DNA of 64,000 nt from Mycolicibacterium monacense (GCF_010731575.1 NZ_AP022617.1:4836001-4900000); one strand, 5' to 3'. Numbered from the stretch's first letter, positions 25,880 to 34,644 are shown. Translations and numbers: made by a program. Notes: generated from the sequence alone by a model not told the origin.

Positions 25880-26686
25880 TCAGGACTGGCCGTCGCGTGC
25901 CTGTTCGATCTGATACTTGATCTCCCGGTAGGCCTGCACTCGGGCCATCACGGCGTCCACCGCGGAGTCCTCGGGTGTGGTGTTCGGCGCGGCCCCGATG
26001 CCGTACAGCATGGCGCTCAGCTTCGCGTGCAGTTCCGCGCGCTGCTCCGCGACCCGCGCATCCTCGCGTTCGGTGCGTAGCGACTTGTCGATGAGTTGGG
26101 CTTCTACCGCGCACTTGCCGACCAGCTCGACGCGCTCGATCGCGGTGCGTTCGAGATTGGCGGCGGTGGTCTTCGCCTCGGCGAGGATCACGCGGTCCTC
26201 GGCACTCGGTTTGTCCAGTGCGGACAGCTTGCCCGCCACGCCGCGTAGGGCGTGCGCCTTCTGGAAGTTCTCGGTGATCCCCCGGATGTCGGCGGTGAAG
26301 TCGACGTCACCCAGCCAGCCTGCGCGGGCGGCTTCGGAGCCGGCGATCTGTTTCACCGCTCGTAGGGCGGATTCGACCAGCGCCGCATTCGCTTTACCGA
26401 GGGTGTCGATACGCCGTTGCTTCTCCGTGCGCGCCCGCTCTTCACGCTCCCGCTTCGCGGCAGCCGCTCGCGCTGCCTGCTCCGCGCGTTCGCGTTCCGC
26501 CGCCTCTGCACGGCTCTTCTCCACCGCCTCGAAAATGCGGTAGGCGACCCAGCCGAGCACGATCACCGCGACGCCGATGCCGATGGCGATCCAGACGGGT
26601 TTGGGCACCATGGCGATGAGCACGATGACGAAGAAGATGGCGCCACCGATGGCGCCGGATCCGTCGGATGAACGCTTGCTACCCAT
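25880..26686 (-). CDS. Membrane-anchored coiled-coil protein of unknown function
   Basis: This is a 268-aa protein. Two adjacent hydrophobic segments lie at residues ~12-52 (AIGGAIFFVIVLIAMV and PVWIAIGIGVAVIVLGWVAYRIF). A highly charged coiled coil follows (AEAAERERAEQAARAAAAKREREERARTEKQRR) and then a helical domain to the end. The ATG at 26686 was chosen because earlier codons look non-coding. It is convergent with the hydrolase gene. The layout suggests a cytoplasmic scaffold attached to the inner membrane; no family recognised. Confidence 0.65.
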   Translation of the reverse strand: MGSKRSSDGSGAIGGAIFFVIVLIAMVPKPVWIAIGIGVAVIVLGWVAYRIFEAVEKSRAEAAERERAEQAARAAAAKREREERARTEKQRRIDTLGKANAALVESALRAVKQIAGSEAARAGWLGDVDFTADIRGITENFQKAHALRGVAGKLSALDKPSAEDRVILAEAKTTAANLERTAIERVELVGKCAVEAQLIDKSLRTEREDARVAEQRAELHAKLSAMLYGIGAAPNTTPEDSAVDAVMARVQAYREIKYQIEQARDGQS

Positions 26687-27012
26687 CCCGAGCCCCCACT
26701 CACTGCGTTGGCCCATTCTAGCTACGGGTACCGACAGGCTGATGGCTTCGTGCCTGCGCCGGCGAACGAGCGAGCAGGGCCCAGAATCCCGTCGCGTGAG
26801 GGGTCCCAGGCAGTCAACCAGGTAGCGAAGGTCACTGAAAGGTGCCTTTACACAGAGGTTTTCTGACATGGATAGTTTGCCTCACTAGACGGCTGCGGGC
26901 GGTCACCGAGTGCGCGCGTGCGCGGTTTCGCTAACCCCGGCGATCTGGATCGGACGGCCTTCGGCGGTAGTCCCGACCGTCACTTCCTACGCCGCGACCT
27001 GTGGCGATGCGA
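26687..27012. other. Intergenic region without recognisable gene
   Basis: These ~330 bp lie between the coiled-coil gene start and the TetR gene stop. I see no ORF with coding character, no tRNA and no strong hairpin. Base composition drops, consistent with a promoter for the minus-strand gene and possible remnant DNA. Confidence 0.5.
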
Positions 27013-27618
27013 TCACCCGGAGGCCAGCAAACCCTCAAGGAAGATCTTCGTCATGCGTTCGTTGAAGGACGACGTTTCGCCGGGCACCGGTTGGCACATG
27101 AGCGCAATCGTGGTCAGCACGTCGCGTGCCGACACGGTGTCGCGGTTTCGAACGTTCAGAGGTACCCGTTCGAGTAGCGAATCCAGGACCGGCTCAAGAC
27201 GGTCCAGCAGAGTGTCGGCCAGGCCGGTGTAGGCAGGATCTCCGGAATGCAGCGCGTTCGCGAGGCCGTGTTTGGTGCGCACAAACTCCGCGAATCGGCT
27301 GACCCAGGCCACCAACGCATCGCGGGGTTCCATGCGTGCGGTCAACTCATGCGCTGCCTCGATGCAGTCATCGATCTCGCGCTCGATGACAGCGAGGATG
27401 AGATCGGATCTGCGTGGGAAGTGGCGGTAAAGCGTCCCCACGCCCACACCGGCCAGGTCGGTGATGGTTCTAGCGGGAACATCGACACCGCTGTCCGCAA
27501 AGGTTGTCTTCGCTGCCTCCAGGATCGAGAGGACGTTGCGTTGAGCGTCAAGGCGTTGGCGGCGCCCCGTGTTGATGCTGGCGTTGGTCACGCCTGCGCG
27601 CTCGGGTCGACCTGCCAT
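27013..27618 (-). CDS. TetR-family regulator divergent from aldo/keto reductase
   Basis: This 201-aa protein has an N-terminal HTH (RNVLSILEAAKTTFADSGVDVPARTITDLAGVGVGTLYRHFPRRSDLI in segments) followed by a TetR C-terminal domain resembling the SbtR/YcdC-like group (LVAWVSRFAEFVRTKHGLANAL). It is divergent from the aldo/keto reductase gene with a short symmetrical site in the gap. This TetR plus oxidoreductase pairing usually means that the regulator represses its neighbour and is released by an electrophilic or small-molecule ligand. Confidence 0.9.
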   Translation of the reverse strand: MAGRPERAGVTNASINTGRRQRLDAQRNVLSILEAAKTTFADSGVDVPARTITDLAGVGVGTLYRHFPRRSDLILAVIEREIDDCIEAAHELTARMEPRDALVAWVSRFAEFVRTKHGLANALHSGDPAYTGLADTLLDRLEPVLDSLLERVPLNVRNRDTVSARDVLTTIALMCQPVPGETSSFNERMTKIFLEGLLASG

Positions 27619-27633
27619 GGCCTCTAGCTTAAT

Positions 27634-27646
27634 GGAACATCGTTCC
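27634..27646. promoter_or_regulatory. Candidate TetR operator GGAAC-N3-GTTCC
   Basis: Inverted arms GGAAC and GTTCC with a 3-bp centre lie 15 bp upstream of the tetR start and just before an AT-rich TATATT that can serve as the -10 of the aldo/keto reductase gene. Confidence 0.6.
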
Positions 27647-27702
27647 GTATATTACCGGAAAGAGGTTCCAGATACTGTTCGACCTTGAGACGGAGGCACA
27701 CG

Positions 27703-28722
27703 ATGAGATACCGAACCCTCGGACGGACTGGAATACAGGTGAGCGCCATCGGCCTCGGCGCGATGATGTTCGCCACCCGCATGGGCAACTCGAAACAGGA
27801 ATCAGTCGATGTCATTCATCGCGCGCTCGATGCTGGCATCAACCTGATCGACACCGCCGACGCTTATGAAGACTCCGAAGACATCGTCGGTCATGCGCTC
27901 AAGGGCCGCCGCGACGACGTCGTCCTGGCCACCAAGTTCGGTAGGCCCGTGGACGACAACCCCAACCATCGAGGCGCGTCGCGCCGCTGGATCGTTGCTG
28001 CAGTGGAGAACTCGCTACGCCGACTGCAGACCGACTACATCGACATCTACCAACTGCATCGCTCCGATCCCGACACCGACCTCGAAGAAACCCTGTCGGC
28101 TTTGACAGACCTGGTCCGCAGCGGGAAGATCCGTGCCTTCGGAACCTCCACCCTTCCTGCCTCAAATCTTGTGCAGGCGCAGTGGATTGCCGAGCGGCAC
28201 GGATACGAGCGACCGCACACTGAGCAACCGCCGTACTCAATCCTCAATCGCGGCATTGAACGCGAAGTGCTACCTATAGCCCAGCAGTACGGCCTAGGTG
28301 TCCTCGTATGGGGACCACTGGGGCAAGGCATGCTCACCGGGCGTGTGCGTCGCGGTCACGACAACGACGTCATTCGCGCCCAGCTGCTCTCCTCGTTTCA
28401 CGACCAACGCCGTCTAGATGCAGTCGAGCGCCTGATTCCCGTTGCCGCGCAGGCCGGCCTGAGCATGCCGCACCTGGCTATGGCGTTCACCATCGCCCAT
28501 CCCGGCGTGACGGGCGCGCTGCTCGGCGCGCGGACCATGAGCCACCTTGATGATCTACTCACCGGCACCGACACCGTCCTCGGCGACGACGTTCTCGACG
28601 AGATAGACGACATCGTGCCCCCAGGCACCGACGCTGGGCCCCTGGACCAAGACCACACCCCGCCTGCCATACAAAAGGCCGCACTTCGTCGCCGCCCGCT
28701 CGCTGAGCGCGCGGCCGCATAG
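27703..28722 (+). CDS. Aldo/keto reductase
   Basis: This is a 339-aa AKR TIM barrel. The catalytic tetrad is visible: Asp and Tyr in DTADAYEDSE, Lys in ATKFGR, and His in YQLHRSDPDT. The NADP site has GVLVWGPLGQGMLTGR and a late GALLGARTMSHLDDLL phosphate-binding loop. The start at ATG 27703 (MRYRTLGRTGIQVSAIGLG) is the family N-terminus; the six codons before it are not needed. It reduces aldehydes or ketones with NADPH and is probably controlled by the divergent TetR protein. Confidence 0.92.
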   Translation: MRYRTLGRTGIQVSAIGLGAMMFATRMGNSKQESVDVIHRALDAGINLIDTADAYEDSEDIVGHALKGRRDDVVLATKFGRPVDDNPNHRGASRRWIVAAVENSLRRLQTDYIDIYQLHRSDPDTDLEETLSALTDLVRSGKIRAFGTSTLPASNLVQAQWIAERHGYERPHTEQPPYSILNRGIEREVLPIAQQYGLGVLVWGPLGQGMLTGRVRRGHDNDVIRAQLLSSFHDQRRLDAVERLIPVAAQAGLSMPHLAMAFTIAHPGVTGALLGARTMSHLDDLLTGTDTVLGDDVLDEIDDIVPPGTDAGPLDQDHTPPAIQKAALRRRPLAERAAA

Positions 28723-28950
28723 TCTCGGACCCCGCACGCGAAGCGTTCAGCAAACTCTAGCGATTTCCACACGTGACATGACCGCGCCGTCCGTATCAAC
28801 GAGACTCAATAGGAAGGGTTGGCGCGTCTCGTATCGAGTCCAAAGTGCTGCCGCCGTTCACGGCTGCCGGACGTCGATGAGGTGCCCGCAGCAGAGGCAG
28901 ACCAGCTCGTGACGCTCCTCGGTCGTGATTTGGATCAAGGCCGGCCACAC

Positions 28951-29160
28951 GAGGAGTTTCGCGGCATCCGGCGGTTTTGGATCCGAAACTGGATCGCCAC
29001 TCGCTTGTCGTAGTCGGGCCCGATGGCCCCGGCAAGAGCGACGTCGTCGACGCCATCGACTTCGCGTTGACCGATACCGTCGCCGCCGAAGCGGTGCGGG
29101 CCGGAGGAGTCAACTTGATCGAGCACCGACTGCACGTGCACGCCCTACAACTCCTCGGTG
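28951..29160 (+). pseudogene. Frameshifted N-terminal fragment of an AAA/SMC-like ATPase
   Basis: One frame reads EEFRGIRRF (28951-28977). After a one-base shift the next frame reads LDPKLDRHSLVVVGPDGPGKSDVVDAIDFALTDTV, which is the RecF/SMC-type opening: a short beta strand followed by a Walker A GPDGPGKS. The frame then loses similarity and no Walker B or signature motif follows. It is a decayed end of an ATPase gene of the kind common in defence islands. Exact limits are uncertain. Confidence 0.5.
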
Positions 29161-29268
29161 CCCCGAGAGGGCGGCCCCCGGCCGGATCAGATGCGCTTCA
29201 ACGATTATGGCGACCCACGCGACGTCGTCCCCAGCGCAGCGTGGAGTCGTACTGCCGCCCCACCCTCG

Positions 29269-29344
29269 CCAAACACAGAGGTCACGAACCCGTATGAGTT
29301 CGTGACCTCTGCGCCTGCGGTTCATGAACCGCTCGCTGTGGGCG
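29269..29344. repeat. Left boundary element of the island (double hairpin, direct repeat)
   Basis: It contains a 13-bp perfect stem with an 8-nt loop (29277-29289 with 29298-29310), then a perfect 16-bp palindrome (29317-29332), then the 13-bp core 29332-29344. It is about 80% identical with one-base gaps to 49559-49634. Base changes in the second stem are compensatory between copies, so structure is conserved: these are probably terminators of a tRNA-Leu-type transcript. Confidence 0.7.
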
Positions 29345-29600
29345 GTTCAGTTGTGCTGGTCAGTATGGGTTTCTGCGGTCGCTTCCACTGGGTTTTACGG
29401 GTTTGTCCACAGCCTTTTCCGATGCGCAGAGGCCGATCTGCCTGGGCGTCGTTAAGGCTGGTGAGCCTCGCGTCGGCCTGCGGGATCGGCTGATTGTCGC
29501 AAGCTGAGGAACGCGGGCCAACGTTGCGATGCGGGTCCCGCCCGAAGTTGCTGTATCGGGCCGAAATTTCCACAACCTTTTTCGCGTCGAACACACCAAT

Positions 29601-29631
29601 AGGCGGGCTGACCGAAGGTGCCAGCCCGCCT
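29601..29631 (-). terminator. Hairpin downstream of the DDE transposase gene
   Basis: Perfect 10-bp arms AGGCGGGCTG (29601-29610) and CAGCCCGCCT (29622-29631) with an 11-nt loop lie 19 bp beyond the transposase stop. There is no long U-run, as is common for mycobacterial terminators. Confidence 0.65.
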
Positions 29632-29649
29632 ACCTGCGAGAAGGATTTG

Positions 29650-31434
29650 TCAGCTGCGTCGGGGCATCGGTGTGGGTGGGTGTCCGAGGTCGGCGGCAAG
29701 TTGGCGCAGCCGGATGTCGATGGCTTCGGTGCGCCGCATCTTGGGGTCGTGGTTCTGTTGGGCGCGGATGTTGACCGTTGCGGCGGCCAGCGCGGTAGCG
29801 ATCTTGATCATCGGCGTCCTGCGCGGCCCGGTGGTCAGTGAGTCCAGGCCGGCGACGTGGCGAGACTTGAGCTGGCTGAATCGTTGTTCGGTGAGTGCTC
29901 GGGCGGCTTCGAAGTAGAGGGTGTGCTCCCAAGAGCCGGGGACGAGGTCCCATTGGGCCATCTTGAGCTGGCCGTCGGTGAGGTAGACGGTGATGCTGGA
30001 GTTGCTACAGCATGCCATGGCGTCAGCAGGCCAGTCCGGTTCGGCCATCGGCAGTCCGGTGACCTCGGTGTGCATCGATTCAGGTTTGTGCGGGCACATG
30101 ACTGTCCCCAGTGCTGCCGGGCAGACTTGCCGGATCTTGACCCGCCTCGGTGGTGTGGCGGCGATGGCTGGCCGACCGAATCGGCAGTCAGCCATTACAG
30201 CCCGTGAGTGCAGCCCCATCAGGAAGGGATAGATGGCTTGCAGGCGGCGATCGTGGGTTCCGAAATTGTCTTGTGCAAGGAGTTCTTCGGTGCTGGGGGT
30301 GCGGTGGCCGGTGATCCGTTTGATCACCGCGGGACAGTAGAACGCGCCTGCGTACTGCAGGGGTCCGGGTTCGGGCCCGTCGGGAGCACCCGGCGGTGAG
30401 GCGCTCGGGTATTCGACGGTCCAGTGTTTCGGGTAGCGCACCACCGGTGAGAAGCCGTGTTTGAGCATGAGTTCGGCGAATCCGTTCTTGGGGTTGTAAC
30501 CCATGTCGGCGGTGAGCAGCGGTCGCCGGGATCGGCCACTCCTACTTGCGCTACGACCATCGACACCGTTGCGGCGAGCGTGGGTCAACGCGGTCGCTAG
30601 GCCCTCGACGCTGCCGCTGGTCGGGGCGTGGACGTCCATGCCGACGAACAGGGCGGGCTGGGCGTGCAAGGCGTCGCGGCGCGCGACCCGGGACACGAAG
30701 GTGGCTCCGATGCCGAACCCGCTGGGTTTGATCTCTCCTGGGATGCCGGGTTGTTTGATTTGGCCGCGCTTGTCGCGGGCCCAGTACCGCGCTACCGAGG
30801 ATGCTCCACGGTAGCGCTCTGGACGGGTGCCCAACATGCCGTCGGGTGCCGCGGTGTTGATGATTGTTTCGTCGACAACGACGTCGCCGTGGCAGTCGGT
30901 CGGGGCGGCGGCCCTGATCGACCCGTAGAGCAGATCGTTGATCACGGCGGTTAGTCGTTGATCGGCCAGGGCGCTGCGGACGTGGTCGTCGGGGCTGCGG
31001 GCGTGTAGGCGGGCGGCGTATTCGGCGTTGGTCATCCGCCGGGCGGGCAGATCTGAGTCAGGGTCCAGGGGTTGCATGCGCAAGCTCCAGAACCGGTGGA
31101 AGCGCTTGTACTCGGTGACTGCCATGGTGCTGATGGCGGTGCAGTCTTGTCCTGCCATACCGACCGCGGCGAGCTGATCGGCGCTGAATTCGCCGAGGGT
31201 GTCCATCGTGCCCCGCAGACTGTACGGGCGCCCGATGATGAACCGCACCAGCAGCGCGACGAACACCCCGGTCACGGTGTAGGAGATTCCCGCGCATTTG
31301 CGGCCACCGGGCTGCACGGTGTCGCGCCAGTAGTCTTCGATGCTCTGTGCTGCACCAGATTTCACGATAACCTCCAGCGCAGTGGCGAACACGTCATCGG
31401 CGATCGTGCACAGCTGCTGTCGGTTACGGATCAT
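29650..31434 (-). CDS. DDE transposase-like protein (594 aa)
   Basis: Acidic residues stand in the order and context of a DDE/RNase H-fold transposase: DVVVDETII (~residue 185), PLLTADMGYNPKNGFAEL (~310) and, in the C-terminal helix, LTEQRFSQLKSRHVAGL with the Glu. IS1182/IS1380-like transposases have a similar spread. An N-terminal helical domain and a cysteine-bearing insert before the last motif are present. It starts by overlapping the upstream recombinase-like gene (4 bp), so the two are co-translated. No terminal inverted repeats could be located with confidence. Confidence 0.6.
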   Translation of the reverse strand: MIRNRQQLCTIADDVFATALEVIVKSGAAQSIEDYWRDTVQPGGRKCAGISYTVTGVFVALLVRFIIGRPYSLRGTMDTLGEFSADQLAAVGMAGQDCTAISTMAVTEYKRFHRFWSLRMQPLDPDSDLPARRMTNAEYAARLHARSPDDHVRSALADQRLTAVINDLLYGSIRAAAPTDCHGDVVVDETIINTAAPDGMLGTRPERYRGASSVARYWARDKRGQIKQPGIPGEIKPSGFGIGATFVSRVARRDALHAQPALFVGMDVHAPTSGSVEGLATALTHARRNGVDGRSASRSGRSRRPLLTADMGYNPKNGFAELMLKHGFSPVVRYPKHWTVEYPSASPPGAPDGPEPGPLQYAGAFYCPAVIKRITGHRTPSTEELLAQDNFGTHDRRLQAIYPFLMGLHSRAVMADCRFGRPAIAATPPRRVKIRQVCPAALGTVMCPHKPESMHTEVTGLPMAEPDWPADAMACCSNSSITVYLTDGQLKMAQWDLVPGSWEHTLYFEAARALTEQRFSQLKSRHVAGLDSLTTGPRRTPMIKIATALAAATVNIRAQQNHDPKMRRTEAIDIRLRQLAADLGHPPTPMPRRS

Positions 31435-32507
31435 CGCCGCGCCTCGTCGAGGATGGTGATGGCGTGGCGCAGCTTGTACTGGGTCACCAGGCTGCGTTCA
31501 TCGACAAGGATCCGCAGTTCGCAGAGGTCGGCGAGTTGTTGCAGCAGCACCGCCGGGACGCGTTCAGCCAGGTCCAACACCCACCGATTGCGCAACGCAA
31601 CCGGATCGATGGTGGGGTGGCCGTGGCTGCGCAATTGCTCACCGACCCGGTTGACGATATTGCGCTCAGCGGCCACGGCGTGTGGGGCCAAGACGAGGCG
31701 GTCGCCGAGGCCTGCCGCAAGACCCACAAGCCGCGCACCGATCTCGCGGTCCCACACTGGCACCTGCCGCACACCCCCTCCAAGATTCGGCAACGCCACA
31801 ATCGCGACCGCACGCCCGTCGACGGTGGTGGTCGTGATCGCGGTGCCCCGCAGGCTCCGGAAGTCAGCTGGCCGAGCACCCGCACCGTAGCTGAGGTCCA
31901 GCAGTGCCTGCGTCCGTTGCGACAGGCGTGCCGGCAGCCGCGGGATCAGCGTCCGCAGGCGTTCGATCTCGGCATGGCTAGCCACCGGATGGCGCGGGCG
32001 CCCTGGCTGATTCGTGCCGGTCTTTCGGGGGGGGAACTGTTGGGGGTGCAAACGCCGGCCCGTGCGGTAGAGGATGTAGCGGCGTTGGTCAGCCGATCGC
32101 TTGCTGGCGGTGGCAGTGGCGGCCAAGTGCTCGTCGACGTTGGCCCGGGTAAACGCCCGTACCGGGTCGACCACATCGCCGAACGCCGCCCACACCAGAA
32201 ACCGCGCGACGTGGCCCACGTCTTTGCGGTCTTGTTCTGCGCTGGTGAACGGCACCTGACAGCGCAGCGTGGCCGCCGCCACGATGGCCGCCCGCGCCAC
32301 CTCCGGATCATCGGCACCGACGGTCTGGCGCAGCAGTGTATCCAGCCGGTCATGCTCTGACGGTGGCAGCGCGGGGAGCTGCCTCACCGCGGATCGAGCG
32401 ACGAGCATCGTTGTCTTCGCCGCTGACTCCGCGGCGGGACCGTGAGCAGCCGCCTGAGGGCTGACCGGCTGGCTGGCAGCGATGGTCATCTTCTTAAACC
32501 GCGCCAT
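31431..32507 (-). CDS. Tyrosine-recombinase-like protein coupled to the transposase
   Basis: This is a 358-aa protein. An N-terminal core-binding-like helical part (EQDRKDVGHVARFLVWAAFGDVVDPVRAFTRANVDEHL) is followed by a catalytic-domain-like block: LLDLSYGAGARPADFRSLRGTAI holds the first conserved Arg, and VAIVALPNLGGGVRQVPVWD resembles the beta hairpin. The later region VALRNRWVLDLAERVPAVLLQQLADLCELR is box-II-like but lacks a clear HxxR, and no catalytic Tyr is obvious. I took ATG 32507; a TTG at 32621 is upstream. It may be an accessory or degenerate recombinase. Confidence 0.5.
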   Translation of the reverse strand: MARFKKMTIAASQPVSPQAAAHGPAAESAAKTTMLVARSAVRQLPALPPSEHDRLDTLLRQTVGADDPEVARAAIVAAATLRCQVPFTSAEQDRKDVGHVARFLVWAAFGDVVDPVRAFTRANVDEHLAATATASKRSADQRRYILYRTGRRLHPQQFPPRKTGTNQPGRPRHPVASHAEIERLRTLIPRLPARLSQRTQALLDLSYGAGARPADFRSLRGTAITTTTVDGRAVAIVALPNLGGGVRQVPVWDREIGARLVGLAAGLGDRLVLAPHAVAAERNIVNRVGEQLRSHGHPTIDPVALRNRWVLDLAERVPAVLLQQLADLCELRILVDERSLVTQYKLRHAITILDEARR

Positions 32508-32863
32508 CAGCGGGCCGTCCTCGGCCTGAATGACCAACAGTCGCAAGCTGGTCCGCCTGCACGGTTTCGGTGAGCCGCCTTCGCGCCCAGCCACCTGGCC
32601 CCCAGGATTCGGTCGAGGCAATCCGGCGTGGAAAGTTGACAGGATTCTTCGTACGCGGTGGAATACACCTATCCCTCCTTGAGGGGTCTAGAGCCGTCAG
32701 ACTCTTGATGAACGCCGAAGCTGGGTTGCCCCCCAGCTTTTGGCATTTCTGGGCTCGGCAAAGCCGAGCAAGGTGAATGTTCGCGTTTCGGCGCGAGAAC
32801 CGTTTAAGAGCTACCTATTCGGGCGTCCTTCCCTTGATTGCGGTCGTCGTGAAGCGGCCCCGC
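32508..32863. other. Intergenic stretch between recombinase-like and RHH genes
   Basis: No gene is supported here. Frames on the plus strand are short and lack coding bias. Composition is less GC-rich, compatible with the promoter of the recombinase-transposase unit. Confidence 0.45.
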
Positions 32864-33082
32864 CTACGTCCTGTCTGCCGATGCCGGCGAGTCCGCGCCA
32901 GAGCACTGCGTGGAACTGGTATCTGTTTGGTGAGGCAGTGCCCCGGCAAGAAGACGCTCCCCCGTTTGGGATAACGTCAGACTTTGGGCATCGGCATAGT
33001 CATAGATTCGGGCTGCCAGCTCCGGGGTTAAGCTGAACTCCACGCGCACACGCTCGCGGCGTTTCATCACCGGTCGAGCCAT
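32864..33082 (-). CDS. Small ribbon-helix-helix-like protein
   Basis: This 72-aa protein begins MARPVMKRRERVRVEFSLTPELAARIYDYADAQSLTLSQTGERLL. The pattern is a basic N-terminus, a beta strand (RVRVEFSLT) and two helices, as in CopG/Arc proteins. The start ATG at 33082 has an upstream purine-rich stretch. It lies upstream of and on the same strand as the recombinase-like gene, so it may regulate that mobile unit. The C-terminal tail is Ser/Thr-rich and disordered. Confidence 0.5.
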   Translation of the reverse strand: MARPVMKRRERVRVEFSLTPELAARIYDYADAQSLTLSQTGERLLAGALPHQTDTSSTQCSGADSPASADRT

Positions 33083-33490
33083 CGCAAACCACCTCTGCCG
33101 TGGGGTCCGGATCACTCCGGAGAAGGCCGAAAGATCTCGTGGCGCGAATATAGCCGAACATTGGCTACACCCGTTTCTGGCAATATCGATCTGCACTGTA
33201 ATCCGTTGCTTCTCAAGAGCTTTGGGTTCTATATCGGCATGCGGATTTCGGGGGCCGATATAGGTAAACACGTTGTGCGAAAGCATATTTCGTGTAGATT
33301 CTGCGGACGATCCGATCGTGCGCGCTGCACGGAATCTCTACCCCAACAGAAAGAAAGCGCCGCTCGGCGTGTCGTCGGCGCACGCGACGATCGCGATGTG
33401 CTCGGATGGCATCGCGACCGAATGAGTGGCTGTCGTCGCGTCACCGACTCGCAGGACGAAGCACTCTGGCGACCGACACGTCAGCTAGTG

Positions 33491-33664
33491 CTACCGCCAG
33501 GCGCCTTCCATAATCGCCGGATCAACGACATCGGCTGCAGCCGTCGCCGCCCTATCGAGATCCTCAACAGTCAGCCCATAAATGTATCCAGCATCCACGT
33601 CTAAACGCTGACGCAGGTCGTCGTCTGATAGCTCGGAGACCCGCTCGGCCGATGGATCTGTCAT
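33491..33664 (-). CDS. Small acidic protein (57 aa), possibly part of a longer broken gene
   Basis: ATG 33664 opens a 57-codon frame reading MTDPSAERVSELSDDDLRQR and then LDVDAGYIYGLTVEDLDRAA, ending TAG. A GAGGG site lies nine bases upstream. The product is acidic and helical. The same frame continues after TAG CAC TAG for about 48 more codons (LTCRSPECFVLRVGDAT..., stop at 33338), which also looks protein-like. This is either two small genes or one gene with two in-frame amber codons. No family recognised. Confidence 0.45.
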   Translation of the reverse strand: MTDPSAERVSELSDDDLRQRLDVDAGYIYGLTVEDLDRAATAAADVVDPAIMEGAWR

Positions 33665-33836
33665 CTGAACGCCCTCACGAAACCGACGGTGCTGCGGCGC
33701 GCAGGCCGGCTAATCAAGGAGTTGCCACTACCACGGCAACGAGCTTGCACAATGCTCGCCTTCGAGCAACGATGCCCTGTGATAGTCCCTGTCGGCACCG
33801 CGAACGGGTGGGCTGGCCGTAGGAGGGCAACCAGCA

Positions 33837-33980
33837 ATGAAATTCCAAGACCGCGGTAGCGCCTACCTCGATCGAATGCTGGCCGATCCCAAGCGCGCTG
33901 AACGCGTCGCCCGGATCCGCCAACAGATGCACGCTGACGATTGCGCTTATCGAGCTGATCAGGAAGCAATGCAGGACTAG
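33837..33980 (+). CDS. Small protein of 47 residues
   Basis: ATG 33837 is preceded by an excellent AGGAGG box at a spacing of 10 bases. The product starts MKFQDRGSAYLDRMLADPKR and continues AERVARIRQQMHADDCAYRA, then ends DQEAMQD. It is helical and charged, with the amphipathic look of a small antitoxin or regulator N-terminus. Nothing downstream is an obvious partner. No family recognised. Confidence 0.5.
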   Translation: MKFQDRGSAYLDRMLADPKRAERVARIRQQMHADDCAYRADQEAMQD

Positions 33981-34050
33981 TGGCACCTCGCCGCAGGCGC
34001 GGGGTAGGGCGGAGCGGGTCTGCTTAGGTACCGCGGAGCATGCCGCTCAA

Positions 34051-34375
34051 GTGGGCGAATTCTGGGCCTATCGCGTCCGACGTATCGAGGAGGTCGTGCA
34101 GGTCGACGTCCTGAAGCTGGGGACACAGCGGCCATCACGGGTGCTGGTCCGATGGGTCGATGAGACCTTCGAGGGTCGTCAGGAGTGGGTGCCGCCGGCG
34201 CGGCTGAAGGTCCGTTGGGATGGTGTTGATGCGTTCCGGGCGTACGGCCAGATGGGACACGATGCTTTGGAGACCGGTCCGTCCACCGGGCCGCTGAGGA
34301 GGTCTTCGACGCCGTGATGCCTATGCGGTGGGATTTGGGCGGAAGTCCCCGAAGGGCTGTCGGCAAAGAACGAAG
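34051..34375 (+). pseudogene. Truncated, frameshifted actinobacterial hypothetical gene
   Basis: The first frame (GTG 34051) reads GEFWAYRVRRIEEVVQVDVL, then LKLGTQRPSRVLVRWVDETFEG and EWVPPARLKVRWDGVDAF, a pattern I recognise as the N-terminus of a longer actinobacterial hypothetical protein. Near 34290 the reading continues only after a one-base shift as AEEVFDAVMPMRWDLGG, and then stops resembling protein. The gene has therefore lost frame and its C-terminal part. Confidence 0.6.
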
Positions 34376-34644
34376 CCACGGATCCGGATCCCCGCCAATG
34401 GCGCCGGGCGGCGTCGTGTCTGCGCGTGTGGGCGTGTCTAACGGTTTGAGTATCCAAACCGCGCCGGATGTGAGATCGTTCTGTTATAGGTGCGTGTGAC
34501 TGATGGGACTAGAGTGACTGATGCGATTTTGGTGAATCGCAGATGTGACTGCTAGCGCGTAGCGGGGTACCTACCAGGGCATATGGGTAGAGGATTTACA
34601 CTCGTCGTATCCAGGGGGCTTCGGATGAAGGACAACAGCCAGAA
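34376..34644. other. Spacer before the small gene/membrane protein pair
   Basis: AT-richer than its surroundings, with several short direct T-rich tracts (GTGTGACTGATG repeated with variation around 34494-34525). No gene seen. It probably holds the promoter for the genes at 34645 and 34817. Confidence 0.4.

Larger units (their letters stand above)
28723..29649. other. Gene-poor left margin of the tRNA-Leu island
   Basis: These ~930 bp contain no intact gene. They hold a frameshifted fragment of an ATPase (28951-29160), the first copy of the double-hairpin boundary element (29269-29344) and a terminator-like hairpin (29601-29631) behind the transposase gene. The remainder shows broken frames only. 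Confidence 0.7.

Noticed and set aside
32570..33036. Plus-strand ORFs between the recombinase-like and RHH genes
   Set aside because: No ribosome site, no coding bias, and partly antisense to the RHH-like gene.
33161..33604. 147-codon plus-strand frame
   Set aside because: Antisense to the better-supported small minus-strand frame; Arg/Cys-rich without motif.
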